Shown here one piece after another: positions 15,272-23,774 of a stretch of 64,000 bases of DNA (positions within the stretch are counted from its first letter, which is position 1; the number at the start of each line of letters is the position of its first letter). Source of the DNA: JANQMX01 sp965247175 (GTDB lineage: Bacteria; Pseudomonadota; Alphaproteobacteria; Kiloniellales; DSM-21159); NCBI GenBank assembly GCA_965247175.1, contig OZ252006.1:4650001-4714000 (forward strand), in the 5' to 3' direction. The notes beneath the pieces are model-generated. The model saw only the letters and a list, made by a program, of their open reading frames with translations. It made no database searches and was not told the origin of the DNA. The position numbers and the translations under genes were made by a program.

Positions 15272-16873
15272 TCACTCCGGCTTGCCGCTCTGCGCCAGAT
15301 AGTCGGCGGAGACGAACGCGACGGTGCCGTCGGCGAGCCGCAGCTCGTACCAGCCGTCCTGCTCGTCGAAGACGGCGACCTGAGTGCCGCGGCGCAGCAA
15401 AGTGATCTTGCTGTAGGCCGTGCTGGGGCCGGTGCGCACATTGACGTCAGCGGTGGCGTCGTAGAGCGGCGCGCCGTAGGCCACCGGGGTCAGGCCGTCG
15501 CGCGGCCTTTGCGCCTGGCCAGAGAGGAACCAGTCGGCGAACTCGGCATCGAGCGTGGCGGCATCGCGGCCCAGGGTCGCCTCCACCAAACCCACTGCAT
15601 GGTCGCGGGCGTCGCCCTCTAGCGTTGAGAAGCCCTGGTCGCGCATGGCCTTGAAGACCGGCGCCAGCTCGCCGCGCTGCTCGAGATAGAGTGCGAAATA
15701 GCGGGCCGTAGCCATGGTCGCTGCCTGACGCTTACCTTCCAAGACAGAGAGGAAGATGTTGGCCGGCTGGCCGTCCTCTCCCAAGGACCGGGCCTGTTCC
15801 GGATCGTCGAAAAGAAACCACTCGGTGCGAATGAGCGTGCCGATATCTGGACGCACGTCCCACAGCTCGTCCAGCACCCGGCCGCGCCAATTGGGCAGGC
15901 CGAAGTAGCGGTCGCCGTTGCGGCCGGAGACCTCGTAGAGTGCGGCCATACCCTCATCGAGCCACTGGGGCACGTCGCCGAAGCGCTCGCGCACCAGAAG
16001 GTGGAAGAGCTCGTGCAGCACCGTGCCAGCCGCCTGCTCGGGCACCGCGGCGACCACGCTGGCGTCGTCGACGAAGGCATATCCGACCGTGGCGCGGCTG
16101 ACATCGAGGCCGTGCATGCGCTCGGCCATCTCGCTGACGTCGTAGTGGCTTTTCACCAAGTAGACCGCGAGATAGTGGGCCGGCGGGACCATGCCGTAAG
16201 ACGCTTCCAGGAAGCCGATGTAGCGGTTCAAGGTGCGGCCGATGGCCCTGAGGTCGCTCGGCTCGTGGCCGGCCTCGCTGACCAACAGGAAGTGCTCGTG
16301 CACAAGGGCGCGGCCGTCGGGTGAGAGGCTGCGGGCCAGCGCGACTGCGGCCGCTTCCTCGCCAACCGGGATGCGGCGGGCCAGCAATTCCTCCTTGGCC
16401 ATCTCCCGCTTGCGGCGGATGGGGTAGGAGGCGACGGGCTGCTCTTCGCGCGCGGCCCAATAGAAGGTCTTGCCGAAGCCGGTCATGCCGGCGGCGCGCT
16501 CTTCGACGATCTGAGTCAGATCGCCGTCCAGGCGCGCGAGCTCGACGTCGCGGCAGCGGTCGCGCTCTCGCGAGACATGGACGCGGCTCTGGTAGGTGAG
16601 AGCGTAGGCGTAGAGCATCCAATCGAGCACATCGCGGCCCCAGGTCACGCGCTCGGCGACGCGGCAGCCGCTGGTGCCGAGCATGTAGTCGACGTCCGGC
16701 CGGCGGCCGTAGGGCTCCTGCCGGAAGGTGAGCAAGGCGGTCAGAGCGCCGGGATAGTCGCCGGCGCTCCAGGCGGCGCGGCCGCGGTCGTAGAGGCTCT
16801 CCGCCTGGGTGGCTGTGACGGCAAGGCACCAAAGCGCGGCCGCACAGGCGACCGCGTGCAGGGAACGGGTCAT
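15272..16873 (-). CDS. Exported HExxH metallopeptidase-like protein with C-terminal SH3 domain
   Basis: 533 residues. A signal peptide (ending ATQAES) is followed by an alpha-helical, TPR-like stretch. The peptidase core is H287-E288-L-F-H291 with E307 in WLDEGMAALYE, a gluzincin (MA-clan) zinc-site arrangement. Residues ~476-533 form a bacterial SH3 domain (DVNVRTGPSTAYSKITLLRR...WYELRLADGTVAFV), a typical cell-wall-binding module. It probably acts in the periplasm on protein or peptidoglycan-associated targets. It overlaps the upstream membrane-protein gene by ATGA, so the two are translationally coupled. Confidence 0.85.
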   Translation of the reverse strand: MTRSLHAVACAAALWCLAVTATQAESLYDRGRAAWSAGDYPGALTALLTFRQEPYGRRPDVDYMLGTSGCRVAERVTWGRDVLDWMLYAYALTYQSRVHVSRERDRCRDVELARLDGDLTQIVEERAAGMTGFGKTFYWAAREEQPVASYPIRRKREMAKEELLARRIPVGEEAAAVALARSLSPDGRALVHEHFLLVSEAGHEPSDLRAIGRTLNRYIGFLEASYGMVPPAHYLAVYLVKSHYDVSEMAERMHGLDVSRATVGYAFVDDASVVAAVPEQAAGTVLHELFHLLVRERFGDVPQWLDEGMAALYEVSGRNGDRYFGLPNWRGRVLDELWDVRPDIGTLIRTEWFLFDDPEQARSLGEDGQPANIFLSVLEGKRQAATMATARYFALYLEQRGELAPVFKAMRDQGFSTLEGDARDHAVGLVEATLGRDAATLDAEFADWFLSGQAQRPRDGLTPVAYGAPLYDATADVNVRTGPSTAYSKITLLRRGTQVAVFDEQDGWYELRLADGTVAFVSADYLAQSGKPE

Positions 16874-17643
16874 TCTACGCCTCCTTCGCTTGGCGGTGCG
16901 GGCGGGCTGCCCGCGGGTGCGCCGAAGAGTCTCCGCTCTTCTGCATCGGGTGTCGTGCGCTGGCCCGCGCCGGTAATCTCCGTCGGCATGACGTTGGCGG
17001 GTGCCGGGGCAGTGATTTGCGGTGGGGCCTCGAGGTAGGTGTTGATGTCGCGGGTTTCCACGCCGAAGGGAATCCAGATGGTGAGCGCCATCAGCGCCGT
17101 GCCCAGCACGGCAAGGACAATGCCGGGCGAGGAAGTGGCGAGCGCGCCTTTGAGCTGGTCTGAGGCAAGCTCGAAGGTGGTGGGCGCTTCCTGCAGCCGC
17201 CCAAGGATGAAGGCGGCGCCGACCAGGGCGATGAGCATGCCGGTGATAAAGCCGAGCTGCCGCGTCCAGATACGCCCCAGCATGGTGGCGTTGGCCTGGT
17301 GATAGCGGCGCTGCAGCGCCTCGGCCTCGAGCAGCGCCAGCACCTTGAAGCGAACGTAGTCGGGATGGTTCACGGCATCCGCCGGCGCACCTTGTTCCAG
17401 CTCGCTGAAGTGCATCGCAAGATCGAGAGGCTCATGCGCAACCTCGTCGTAGAACGCGCGCAGCTCAAAGACGCTCATGACAGCGAAGAAGAGCGCCGCC
17501 AGGACGAGAATTGTCGCCATGAGCGGCAGCAGCGTGCGCTGCCAGGCCGCACGCTCAGCCTTCTCGTGCGCGCCTTCGCTCACGGTCTGGAGCTTCGTCT
17601 GTTGCTCCAGCTCGTCACCAGTATCGACCTGAGATACCGCCAT
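16870..17643 (-). CDS. Membrane protein coupled to the SH3 metallopeptidase
   Basis: 257 residues. Three hydrophobic segments are visible: LLPLMATILVLAALFFAVM (~38-58), FITGMLIALVGAAFIL (~131-148) and IVLAVLGTALMALTIWIPF (~174-195). A ~75-residue loop between the first two contains FYDEVAHEPLDLAMHFSELE. The C-terminal tail is proline-rich and polar. No known family was recognised. The stop codon overlaps the start of the metallopeptidase (ATGA), so it may anchor or regulate that enzyme. Confidence 0.8.
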   Translation of the reverse strand: MAVSQVDTGDELEQQTKLQTVSEGAHEKAERAAWQRTLLPLMATILVLAALFFAVMSVFELRAFYDEVAHEPLDLAMHFSELEQGAPADAVNHPDYVRFKVLALLEAEALQRRYHQANATMLGRIWTRQLGFITGMLIALVGAAFILGRLQEAPTTFELASDQLKGALATSSPGIVLAVLGTALMALTIWIPFGVETRDINTYLEAPPQITAPAPANVMPTEITGAGQRTTPDAEERRLFGAPAGSPPAPPSEGGVE

Positions 17644-18396
17644 TCGCCCGGTCCCCCCAGGGTCTGCCCACGGCTGTCTGTCGGTAAGCGATCAGTCTGA
17701 GCCCCGAAGACGCGGGGCTCAACCGCGGTGGTGTAGAATTCACGCCCGGCCACGCGCCGCTGGCAAGACGCTGCGTATTTGTCTCATTCGTGTCACAGAT
17801 CGAGTTGAAGGCCAGGGCGCGGGGTCTCCCGGCAGCGGCCCGGCTTGGCCGAGCGTCCCAAAGGCAAGAGCCCGCTGTGACCACTCAAACAACGCACGCT
17901 CAGGGACTGTCGGTGAGCGCCACTATCAAAACAGCAGAGATCGAACCTGTGCGATCTTTGCTCGCCACCGTGGACGCTTGGCAGAAGATGTCGAGCTACC
18001 TGGAAGGTTCTGCTGGCGCAGATCAGCGTAACGGGTTCGCGGGTCTCGAGAGCGGCTTTCCTTCGCGGCCTCCAATGCATTGTGGACCGCGCCTGCCCGG
18101 CTGATGTCGAAGAAGCTCATCGTCGTCTCCATCCACTGAGAAGCGACGGTGGATCCGCCGCTCCAGAACAGAGACGAGGCTAGGCGTCCCGCGCGATAGC
18201 TTCGTCAAAGGCGCGCCAACGGGGCGTCAATTTGGCGGCGGCAACAACCACGGTATCGCGCGAGATGATCGTCGCAGCCTGAAGCAGGAGGACGCGGGTT
18301 AGCTCTGCTCGGAGTCTTCATCTCGGGAGGGAAGGGCCCGCTTGGTTCTCCCGGTTGCTATGGCTTGGGGACTGGGGCGACCCGGGATTTACCGTC
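17644..18396. other. 753-base intergenic region with a possible gene fragment
   Basis: No intact gene is convincing here. On the minus strand 18180-18317 an open frame without a start encodes 45 residues ending TPRWRAFDEAIARDA, which looks like a real protein C-terminus and may be a relic. A second minus-strand stretch near 18050-18120 (MSFFDISRAGAVHNALEA) is also protein-like but runs into implausible sequence. Confidence 0.35.
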
Positions 18397-19632
18397 TCAG
18401 CGGTCAGGCACGTGGGAAAGCGCCTCAAGGTAATAGGCCATGGCGTGGTAGCCGATAACCTTCTCCAAGGCAGCTAGCCCTTTGCCGGACTCGATGAAGC
18501 TCTCGTGCGTCCAGCCGCCGTGGACCGGGTCAACATGGTGGATGAGAGCATAGTCCGATGCCGCCTGATGGACCGGCCAGAGATCGACGCGTCCCTCGCG
18601 AGTGGCGAACATGGCTGTCGCCCGCATCAGCTCCGCCTGCGCCCACCACCAGCGGGCTGAATTCCGAATAGCACCGCGCTGATCGCTCTGACCGTGGAGA
18701 GCACCGCTGTCGGGGTCAACGCCATAGGCCAGAGCAAAGTCCAGCATTCCTTCGGCCCGCGCCGCGTAGCGCTGATCAAGGCCTCTGTCGACGGCTTGCC
18801 GGAGCAGGATGGCCCACTCGACTTGATGGCCGATGATCACCTGTCCGCCGTCCTCATCATTGAGCGGCGTAAACGTCTCTGCATCATAGAGTTCCGGAAG
18901 GCAGCCACAGGGTTGAATCAGCCTCTCGTCAATGAAGGCCGCCATGGCTTCTATATCCGACCAAACCTCTGGGATTTCGCTCGCCTCGTGCAGAGCCAGC
19001 AGTGCCTCGAAGAGGTGCCTGTACGGGGTCTGCGGCCAAATCGCGCCTTGGGGCAAAGAGACGGCCCGCGCTGAGACCGGCTGGTCGTTCGATTGTCGCG
19101 CCTCTTCCAACCCTGGCCACACGCCGCTTCGCCAGGTGTCGATGGCTGCCGAGAGAAAAGCGCGGTCCCCAGTCACGCGATAGGCGTGCGCCAGACCAAA
19201 GACAACAAAGGAATAGCCATAGGGGTGGACGCCGCGCTCGACAGGCCGGCCCTCCGCATCGACGGCGCGGTACCAGCCGCCTGTCTCCCTATTGCGCATC
19301 GACTCCAGCATGAAGTTCGCGCCGGCCCGCGCCGCGGCGAGGTAGCGTGGGTCGCCTGTCAGGTCATAGCCTGCGGCGAGCACATAGATCATGCGGCTCT
19401 GCGAAACCAGCGACACCTTGTTGTTGCCCGGTAAGGGCTCCCAACGAGCGTTGAATCGCGTTTTGAAGAAGCCGTTCTCACTTGGCGCGTGGATCAGCCA
19501 AGCCTCCGCTAGCGCCGTCGCCTGCGTTCGCAGCTGCCCGCCGTCCAAGTTTTTCTTCACAGCCTTCTCTTCCTCGCCGCACCCCAGCATGAGCAGGGGT
19601 AGGCAAAGGAGAAGGCAGATTGTTTTTCGCAT
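18397..19632 (-). CDS. AGE-family (N-acylglucosamine 2-epimerase-like) lipoprotein
   Basis: 411 residues from ATG 19632. The N-terminus MRKTICLLLCLPLLMLGC is a lipoprotein signal with lipobox LMLGC. The rest is an (alpha/alpha)6 barrel of the AGE family: QSRMIYVLAAGYDLTGD, HPYGYSFVVFGLAHAYRVTG, TPYRHLFEALLALHE, GHQVEWAILLRQAV and WWWAQAELMRA are the repeated helices with conserved Arg, His and Glu. Family members epimerise or isomerise free sugars such as mannose or GlcNAc, usually in the cytosol. A lipid-anchored form is unusual, and the substrate is unknown. Confidence 0.85.
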   Translation of the reverse strand: MRKTICLLLCLPLLMLGCGEEEKAVKKNLDGGQLRTQATALAEAWLIHAPSENGFFKTRFNARWEPLPGNNKVSLVSQSRMIYVLAAGYDLTGDPRYLAAARAGANFMLESMRNRETGGWYRAVDAEGRPVERGVHPYGYSFVVFGLAHAYRVTGDRAFLSAAIDTWRSGVWPGLEEARQSNDQPVSARAVSLPQGAIWPQTPYRHLFEALLALHEASEIPEVWSDIEAMAAFIDERLIQPCGCLPELYDAETFTPLNDEDGGQVIIGHQVEWAILLRQAVDRGLDQRYAARAEGMLDFALAYGVDPDSGALHGQSDQRGAIRNSARWWWAQAELMRATAMFATREGRVDLWPVHQAASDYALIHHVDPVHGGWTHESFIESGKGLAALEKVIGYHAMAYYLEALSHVPDR

Positions 19633-19873
19633 GTTTCCCGATCTCCCTATTGAGAGCCTCTTGCCGGGCTCCTTCATCACGGGTGCGAATTCCGTGGGGA
19701 TCCCTCCACAATTGCGCAAAGGTCCCGTTACTACAAGTGTTCCGGCCAATGCCGCCGATCATCTCATCTGGGTGTCAAACCCATTGACTACGTACCATCT
19801 CATGGTCGCAATTGGCCGGTATGGCGGCAGGCGGTTGAGTGAACGTGAGCCAGCGAAGCATCAAGGCAAGGTC

Positions 19874-20419
19874 ATGAAGGTCTTTCTGCGGCTTGTCGGA
19901 GCGGCGCTGGCGGCGTGCCTTGCGCTCATCGTCTTTTTCTTTTTTGAGTATCATCTGAAGGACCGCGGGGCTTTCCTCCCGGAGGTGGACAAGGAGATGG
20001 CCAGCCGCCTCCTTGATCTCGGCGCGGAGAAGGAGGTCTTCGATCTCTCCCAAATCGTCGGACAGGGTTGGGTGAGGGCTTGCGCCTTGCTTGAATACGA
20101 TGATCCCAATCGCGTTATGCCCGAGCTGCTGGAAGGCAGCGGCCTTCGCTGGCGAGAGATCGACTACGAGAATCATCTCCGGGAAGGCATCTGGCCCATT
20201 GTCGTGCTGCATGGCGAAGACCGCGTAACCCTCTTCCACATTCCACGGCGCGAGCTCATTCACCATCCCGGCGAAGCGTTCTGCTTCGAGAAGGACGATG
20301 CCTTCTTTGGCATTCGAACGGTGCCCCACGGGCAGATAGAGGTCAGGGCCCTGGTTCGCATCGATGCGGTCGAGCGGGGCGTCGAGCCGGAGACGCCAGA
20401 GCCAAGCGTCACCGAATAG
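19874..20419 (+). CDS. Membrane-anchored protein of unknown function
   Basis: 181 residues from ATG 19874 (CAAGGCAAGG upstream); an ATG at 19802 would add 24. One N-terminal hydrophobic segment, LVGAALAACLALIVFFFFEY, anchors a ~150-residue soluble domain rich in charged residues (ALLEYDDPNRVMPELLEG, REGIWPIVVLHGEDRVTLFH). No known domain was recognised. The gene diverges from the AGE-family lipoprotein and is convergent with the M81 peptidase gene. Confidence 0.7.
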   Translation: MKVFLRLVGAALAACLALIVFFFFEYHLKDRGAFLPEVDKEMASRLLDLGAEKEVFDLSQIVGQGWVRACALLEYDDPNRVMPELLEGSGLRWREIDYENHLREGIWPIVVLHGEDRVTLFHIPRRELIHHPGEAFCFEKDDAFFGIRTVPHGQIEVRALVRIDAVERGVEPETPEPSVTE

Positions 20420-20435
20420 CCGGGAACGACCCCTC

Positions 20436-21911
20436 TTAGCGACGAACCCCTGGCCTCAAACGCTTGTAGTCCACAGTCTCCAGCCGACAGGGATTGGCGC
20501 CAGGTGCCTCGGCATAGAGGATGCGCCCGGCGATGGGTTCGAAGTCGGCGCGGAAGTGCACCGTGCTCTTGACCGCGAGGATGCGTTGCTTTGCCGGGTC
20601 GATGCCCAGGTGGCTGAAGACAGCTTGGTCCAGGCACTGACAGCGCTTCGAGCCGATGGCGACACGGACATCCGCCTCCACGTCCAAGACCCGCAGCAAA
20701 GCCGTGGGCCCGATCTCGGCGATGCTGCCGTGGTACATGTCTCCGGTGAAGGGAAAGTGTCCGTTGCTTAGGGCCTCCACTTGAAAGCGGCCTTCAAAGG
20801 GGCCGAGACCAGGCAGCCCCGACCTGCCGCCGAGCTCGGTTTCGAAAGTACCGTTGAGGCCGACGGCGTGGGCCCTTTCCGCCACCGCGTGATCGTCGAG
20901 CATGCCCAGCAGCGCACCTTGCGCATTTCCTCTGATGAGGGCAGCGAGCAGGCCTGTGGTGTCTGAAGTGGCGCCAGCCCCTGGATTGTCCTGCACGTCG
21001 GCAAGGACCACCGGCTTCCCGCCATTGAAAGCCATGGCTTTCTGAACCGCTTCTTGAGCGGGCACGAGCTGCGGGTCAAAGGCGGCCTCGGCGGCTTCGA
21101 GGGCGTCCATTAGACGATCGGCCTCCGCCTCTGCAGCGGCCGGGCTTTCGCCGTAGGCAACCACAGAGGGGCCGGCATCGAAGATGTCGGCGGCGGGGAA
21201 GCCCATGGCGATGTCAGCAGAGATGACGCCGGCCGACGGCTTCTCCAGCAAGCGAAAGAGTCCAGCGCATGGTTCGGCGCCGGTGTACTGCGCGGTGAGC
21301 GGCACCAGGAAAGGTGCCTGGCGGAAAGCGGTATGGAGCGCCTCACCGGACAACAGGCGTTGAAGCAGCCTGAAGGAACGGGTTCCCGTCGCGGCCATGT
21401 CGATGTGCGGATAGCTGCGGAAGATGGTGAGGGCTGAGGTGTGGTCGACGAACGCCTCAGTCAGGTTGGCGTGGAAGTCGAGGCTGATGGCGATGGGCAG
21501 ATCGGGGCCAACCACGCGCCGGATGCGCGCGAGCAGCTCGCCCTCGCCGTCCTCATGGCTTTCGGTGACCATGGCACCGTGAAGGTCGAGGTAGAGCCCA
21601 TCCAGCGGGCCGGCGGACCTGAGCCCATCGAGGATCATCCCGGAGATGCGGTCAAAGGCGTCATTGGTGACGTGGGCGGAAGGCTCCGCCGCGCACCAAA
21701 GGAGCGGCACCAGCTCGATGCCTTGATCAGCGGATGCCGCTTCGACGAAGCCGCCCATAGGCAAGTTGTGCCCCGCCGTGCCTTCCAGCACCGCTTTGCC
21801 TTTTAAAAGGCCCGGCCAGGCATCGGCTTCGACAAACTCGGTGTAGCCCGCCTTCGTTGCCCCGAAGGTGTTGGTCTCGTGCTGAAACCCAGCCACGGCG
21901 ATGCGGGTCAT
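20436..21911 (-). CDS. M81-family metallopeptidase (MlrC-like)
   Basis: 491 residues from ATG 21911 with TTGGAGGAAG upstream. It opens with the family signature RIAVAGFQHETNTFGATKAG. The DUF1485 half contains GLYLDLHGAMVTES, ISLDFHANLT and IFRSYPHIDMAATG, whose His and Asp residues form the zinc site. The MlrC C-terminal half contains VLADVQDNPGAGATSDTTGLL. MlrC completes linear microcystin degradation, and most homologues act on unknown small peptides or amides. No mlrA, mlrB or mlrD is in the window, so the substrate is open. Confidence 0.9.
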   Translation of the reverse strand: MTRIAVAGFQHETNTFGATKAGYTEFVEADAWPGLLKGKAVLEGTAGHNLPMGGFVEAASADQGIELVPLLWCAAEPSAHVTNDAFDRISGMILDGLRSAGPLDGLYLDLHGAMVTESHEDGEGELLARIRRVVGPDLPIAISLDFHANLTEAFVDHTSALTIFRSYPHIDMAATGTRSFRLLQRLLSGEALHTAFRQAPFLVPLTAQYTGAEPCAGLFRLLEKPSAGVISADIAMGFPAADIFDAGPSVVAYGESPAAAEAEADRLMDALEAAEAAFDPQLVPAQEAVQKAMAFNGGKPVVLADVQDNPGAGATSDTTGLLAALIRGNAQGALLGMLDDHAVAERAHAVGLNGTFETELGGRSGLPGLGPFEGRFQVEALSNGHFPFTGDMYHGSIAEIGPTALLRVLDVEADVRVAIGSKRCQCLDQAVFSHLGIDPAKQRILAVKSTVHFRADFEPIAGRILYAEAPGANPCRLETVDYKRLRPGVRR

Positions 21912-22350
21912 ACAGTACTTCCTCCAACTTCACTTCTCTCCACGACCGTGAGCCAGAGCCATAATGCAGCTTGGCGCGGAGCGATGATGGCCGGCGTGTC
22001 GCTGCCATATCCAGCATCGATGCATCTAACGGTCGAGGGCTGCAAGCGTCCGACAAGTGCAGTTGTCACAGCCCGCCCTATTGAAGGTTGCCGTTCGGGA
22101 GTTGTATAGACTGCCCTGCTTGGCAGCGCGCTGTCGTGGGCCCTAAGTGAGCGCGCTTTTCAGGCAGGTTAGACGGTCAAAAGGGGGTGTCTCGTCGCAT
22201 TCGACGAGTTCATCGCACCGTTCAACCAACGATCGGGACTTCGTTTATCGCTTTTGGCGATCTGATCTACGAGTCGTAGGCCGTCCAAAACGGGCGGTGG
22301 CGGTTTGGTGTTTGCTCTTTGTGTGTTGCGCGTATTGGAAGAAACGCAAG
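21912..22350. other. Intergenic region with promoter-like and terminator-like elements
   Basis: No gene is seen. On the + strand a promoter-like pair TTGAAG (22081-22086) and TATAGA (22105-22110) has an 18-base spacer. Just downstream, GCGCGCT (22126-22132) and AGCGCGC (22150-22156) form a hairpin followed by TTTT. Promoter then terminator ahead of the PEP-CTERM gene could mean a short leader RNA or attenuation; this is speculative. Confidence 0.3.
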
Positions 22351-23679
22351 ATGGCACGGTTTGTCCTGTTACACAGAGTGCTGAGCGGCGCGTTCGTCTC
22401 ACTGGTGCTGGGCGTTGCCGTCGCACAGGCGACGCCGTTTGGCCCGCTGCTAACGGAACCGCTCCGTGCGCCTGGCGCCCAGGCCGCAGCCAGCAGCGCC
22501 GTTGGTCCGCTCGGCTTTGAGGGTGTGAGAGGTCTCGCCTTCGATGCCGGTGGCACGCTCTTCGGAGTCGACTCCGGCAGCCGGCAGCTCATCGTCATTG
22601 ACACCGAAAGCGGCGCCGGGCGTGCGGTCGGGCCGCTCGGCACAGGGGATGTGAGGGGACTTGCCTTTGCGCAAGACGGCACCCTGTTCGGTGCCGATGC
22701 CAAGGGCGGCCAGCTCGTCGCCATCGATCGCGAGAGTGGAGTGGAACGCACTGTCGGGCCACTCGGCTTTGCGCGTGTGGGAGGACTGGCCTTCTCCCCG
22801 GAAGGTCTCCTCTACGGCGTCGATCTTGCCGGGGGCCAGCTTATCGCCATCGATCGCGAGAGTGGCGCCGGGCGCGCCGTCGGCCCGCTTGGTTTCGCCG
22901 CCGTGGAGGATCTCGCCTTTGCCCCGGATGGCCGCCTTTTCGGCGTCGACTTCGCCAGCCGTCAGCTCGTCGTGATCGATCGCGACAGTGGTGCGGCGCG
23001 CGCCGTGAGGGCGCTCGATTTCGAAGGTGTGACCGGGCTGGCCTTCGATCCGAAGGGCACACTGTATGGTGCCGATGAGCCGACCGATCAGCTCGTCACG
23101 CTTGCTTCCGCGGCCCCTCGTAGCGGGGGCTTTGGAGCAGCGCTCGAACGCTATGGGCGGGACGGTCGGCGGGATCTGGCGTTCGGCTCGATCGGCGGCT
23201 CCGATAGCGATGACGCGTTCGCCGGCAGGTTGCTGGCCATCGAACCGGGTGCCGGCGATTGGCCGGGAACGGATGGCGTGACCAGCCCGGTGGCTGATCC
23301 GGCCGAGGGGCCGCTCGGCTTTCCACCGCTCTTCGACGTTGGCGGGCCCTCGTTTGGCCCCGGCGGCATCCCCGGCCGGCTGTTCCCCGCAAGTGGCGGT
23401 GCCGGCGGCGGCCCGAGGGTTGGGGCGGGTGGCGGCTCCGGCGGTGGCTCTGGCGGCGGCTCTGGCGGCGGCGGTTCAAGTGATGGCGATTCCGGTGGCG
23501 ACGCCGCGAGCGGGCCCGGTGGTGCTGGCGGCACGTTTGGTCCGATCGCTGGTATCCCCAGTGCCGGCGACCCGGCGCTGCAAAGCCTGCCCGAACCCGG
23601 CAGCCTTTCTCTCTTCGCACTCGGCCTAGCCGGCCTTTGTGTCGCCGGACGTCGCCGTACCCGCAGACGTGCGCGGTAA
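22351..23679 (+). CDS. PEP-CTERM-anchored beta-propeller-like exported protein
   Basis: 442 residues from ATG 22351 (GGAAG upstream). A signal peptide ends near AVAQATPFG. Residues ~50-250 are about five repeats of ~40 residues built on VGPLGF-x-GVxGLAFxxxGTLFGVD-x-GxxQLVxIDxxSG, a blade-like repeat. A Gly/Ser-rich linker (GGGSGGGSGGGSGGGG type) follows. The C-terminus is a PEP-CTERM sorting signal: LPEPGSLSLFALGLAGL, then CVAGRRRTRRRAR. Exosortase would cleave it for surface display, but no exosortase or EPS genes are in the window. Confidence 0.88.
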   Translation: MARFVLLHRVLSGAFVSLVLGVAVAQATPFGPLLTEPLRAPGAQAAASSAVGPLGFEGVRGLAFDAGGTLFGVDSGSRQLIVIDTESGAGRAVGPLGTGDVRGLAFAQDGTLFGADAKGGQLVAIDRESGVERTVGPLGFARVGGLAFSPEGLLYGVDLAGGQLIAIDRESGAGRAVGPLGFAAVEDLAFAPDGRLFGVDFASRQLVVIDRDSGAARAVRALDFEGVTGLAFDPKGTLYGADEPTDQLVTLASAAPRSGGFGAALERYGRDGRRDLAFGSIGGSDSDDAFAGRLLAIEPGAGDWPGTDGVTSPVADPAEGPLGFPPLFDVGGPSFGPGGIPGRLFPASGGAGGGPRVGAGGGSGGGSGGGSGGGGSSDGDSGGDAASGPGGAGGTFGPIAGIPSAGDPALQSLPEPGSLSLFALGLAGLCVAGRRRTRRRAR

Positions 23680-23774
23680 AGCATTGTTCGATAGCGAGGA
23701 CTTTTCTGATGAGAGCAGGCCACGTGAAGGACTGCCTGTTCCGCGTCGGCAAAGTGCGGTGATCGGGAGCTGTT

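Noticed and set aside
23400..23480. Tandem GGCGGC/GGCTCC repeats
   Set aside because: They encode the Gly/Ser linker of the PEP-CTERM protein, not an independent DNA repeat or CRISPR.
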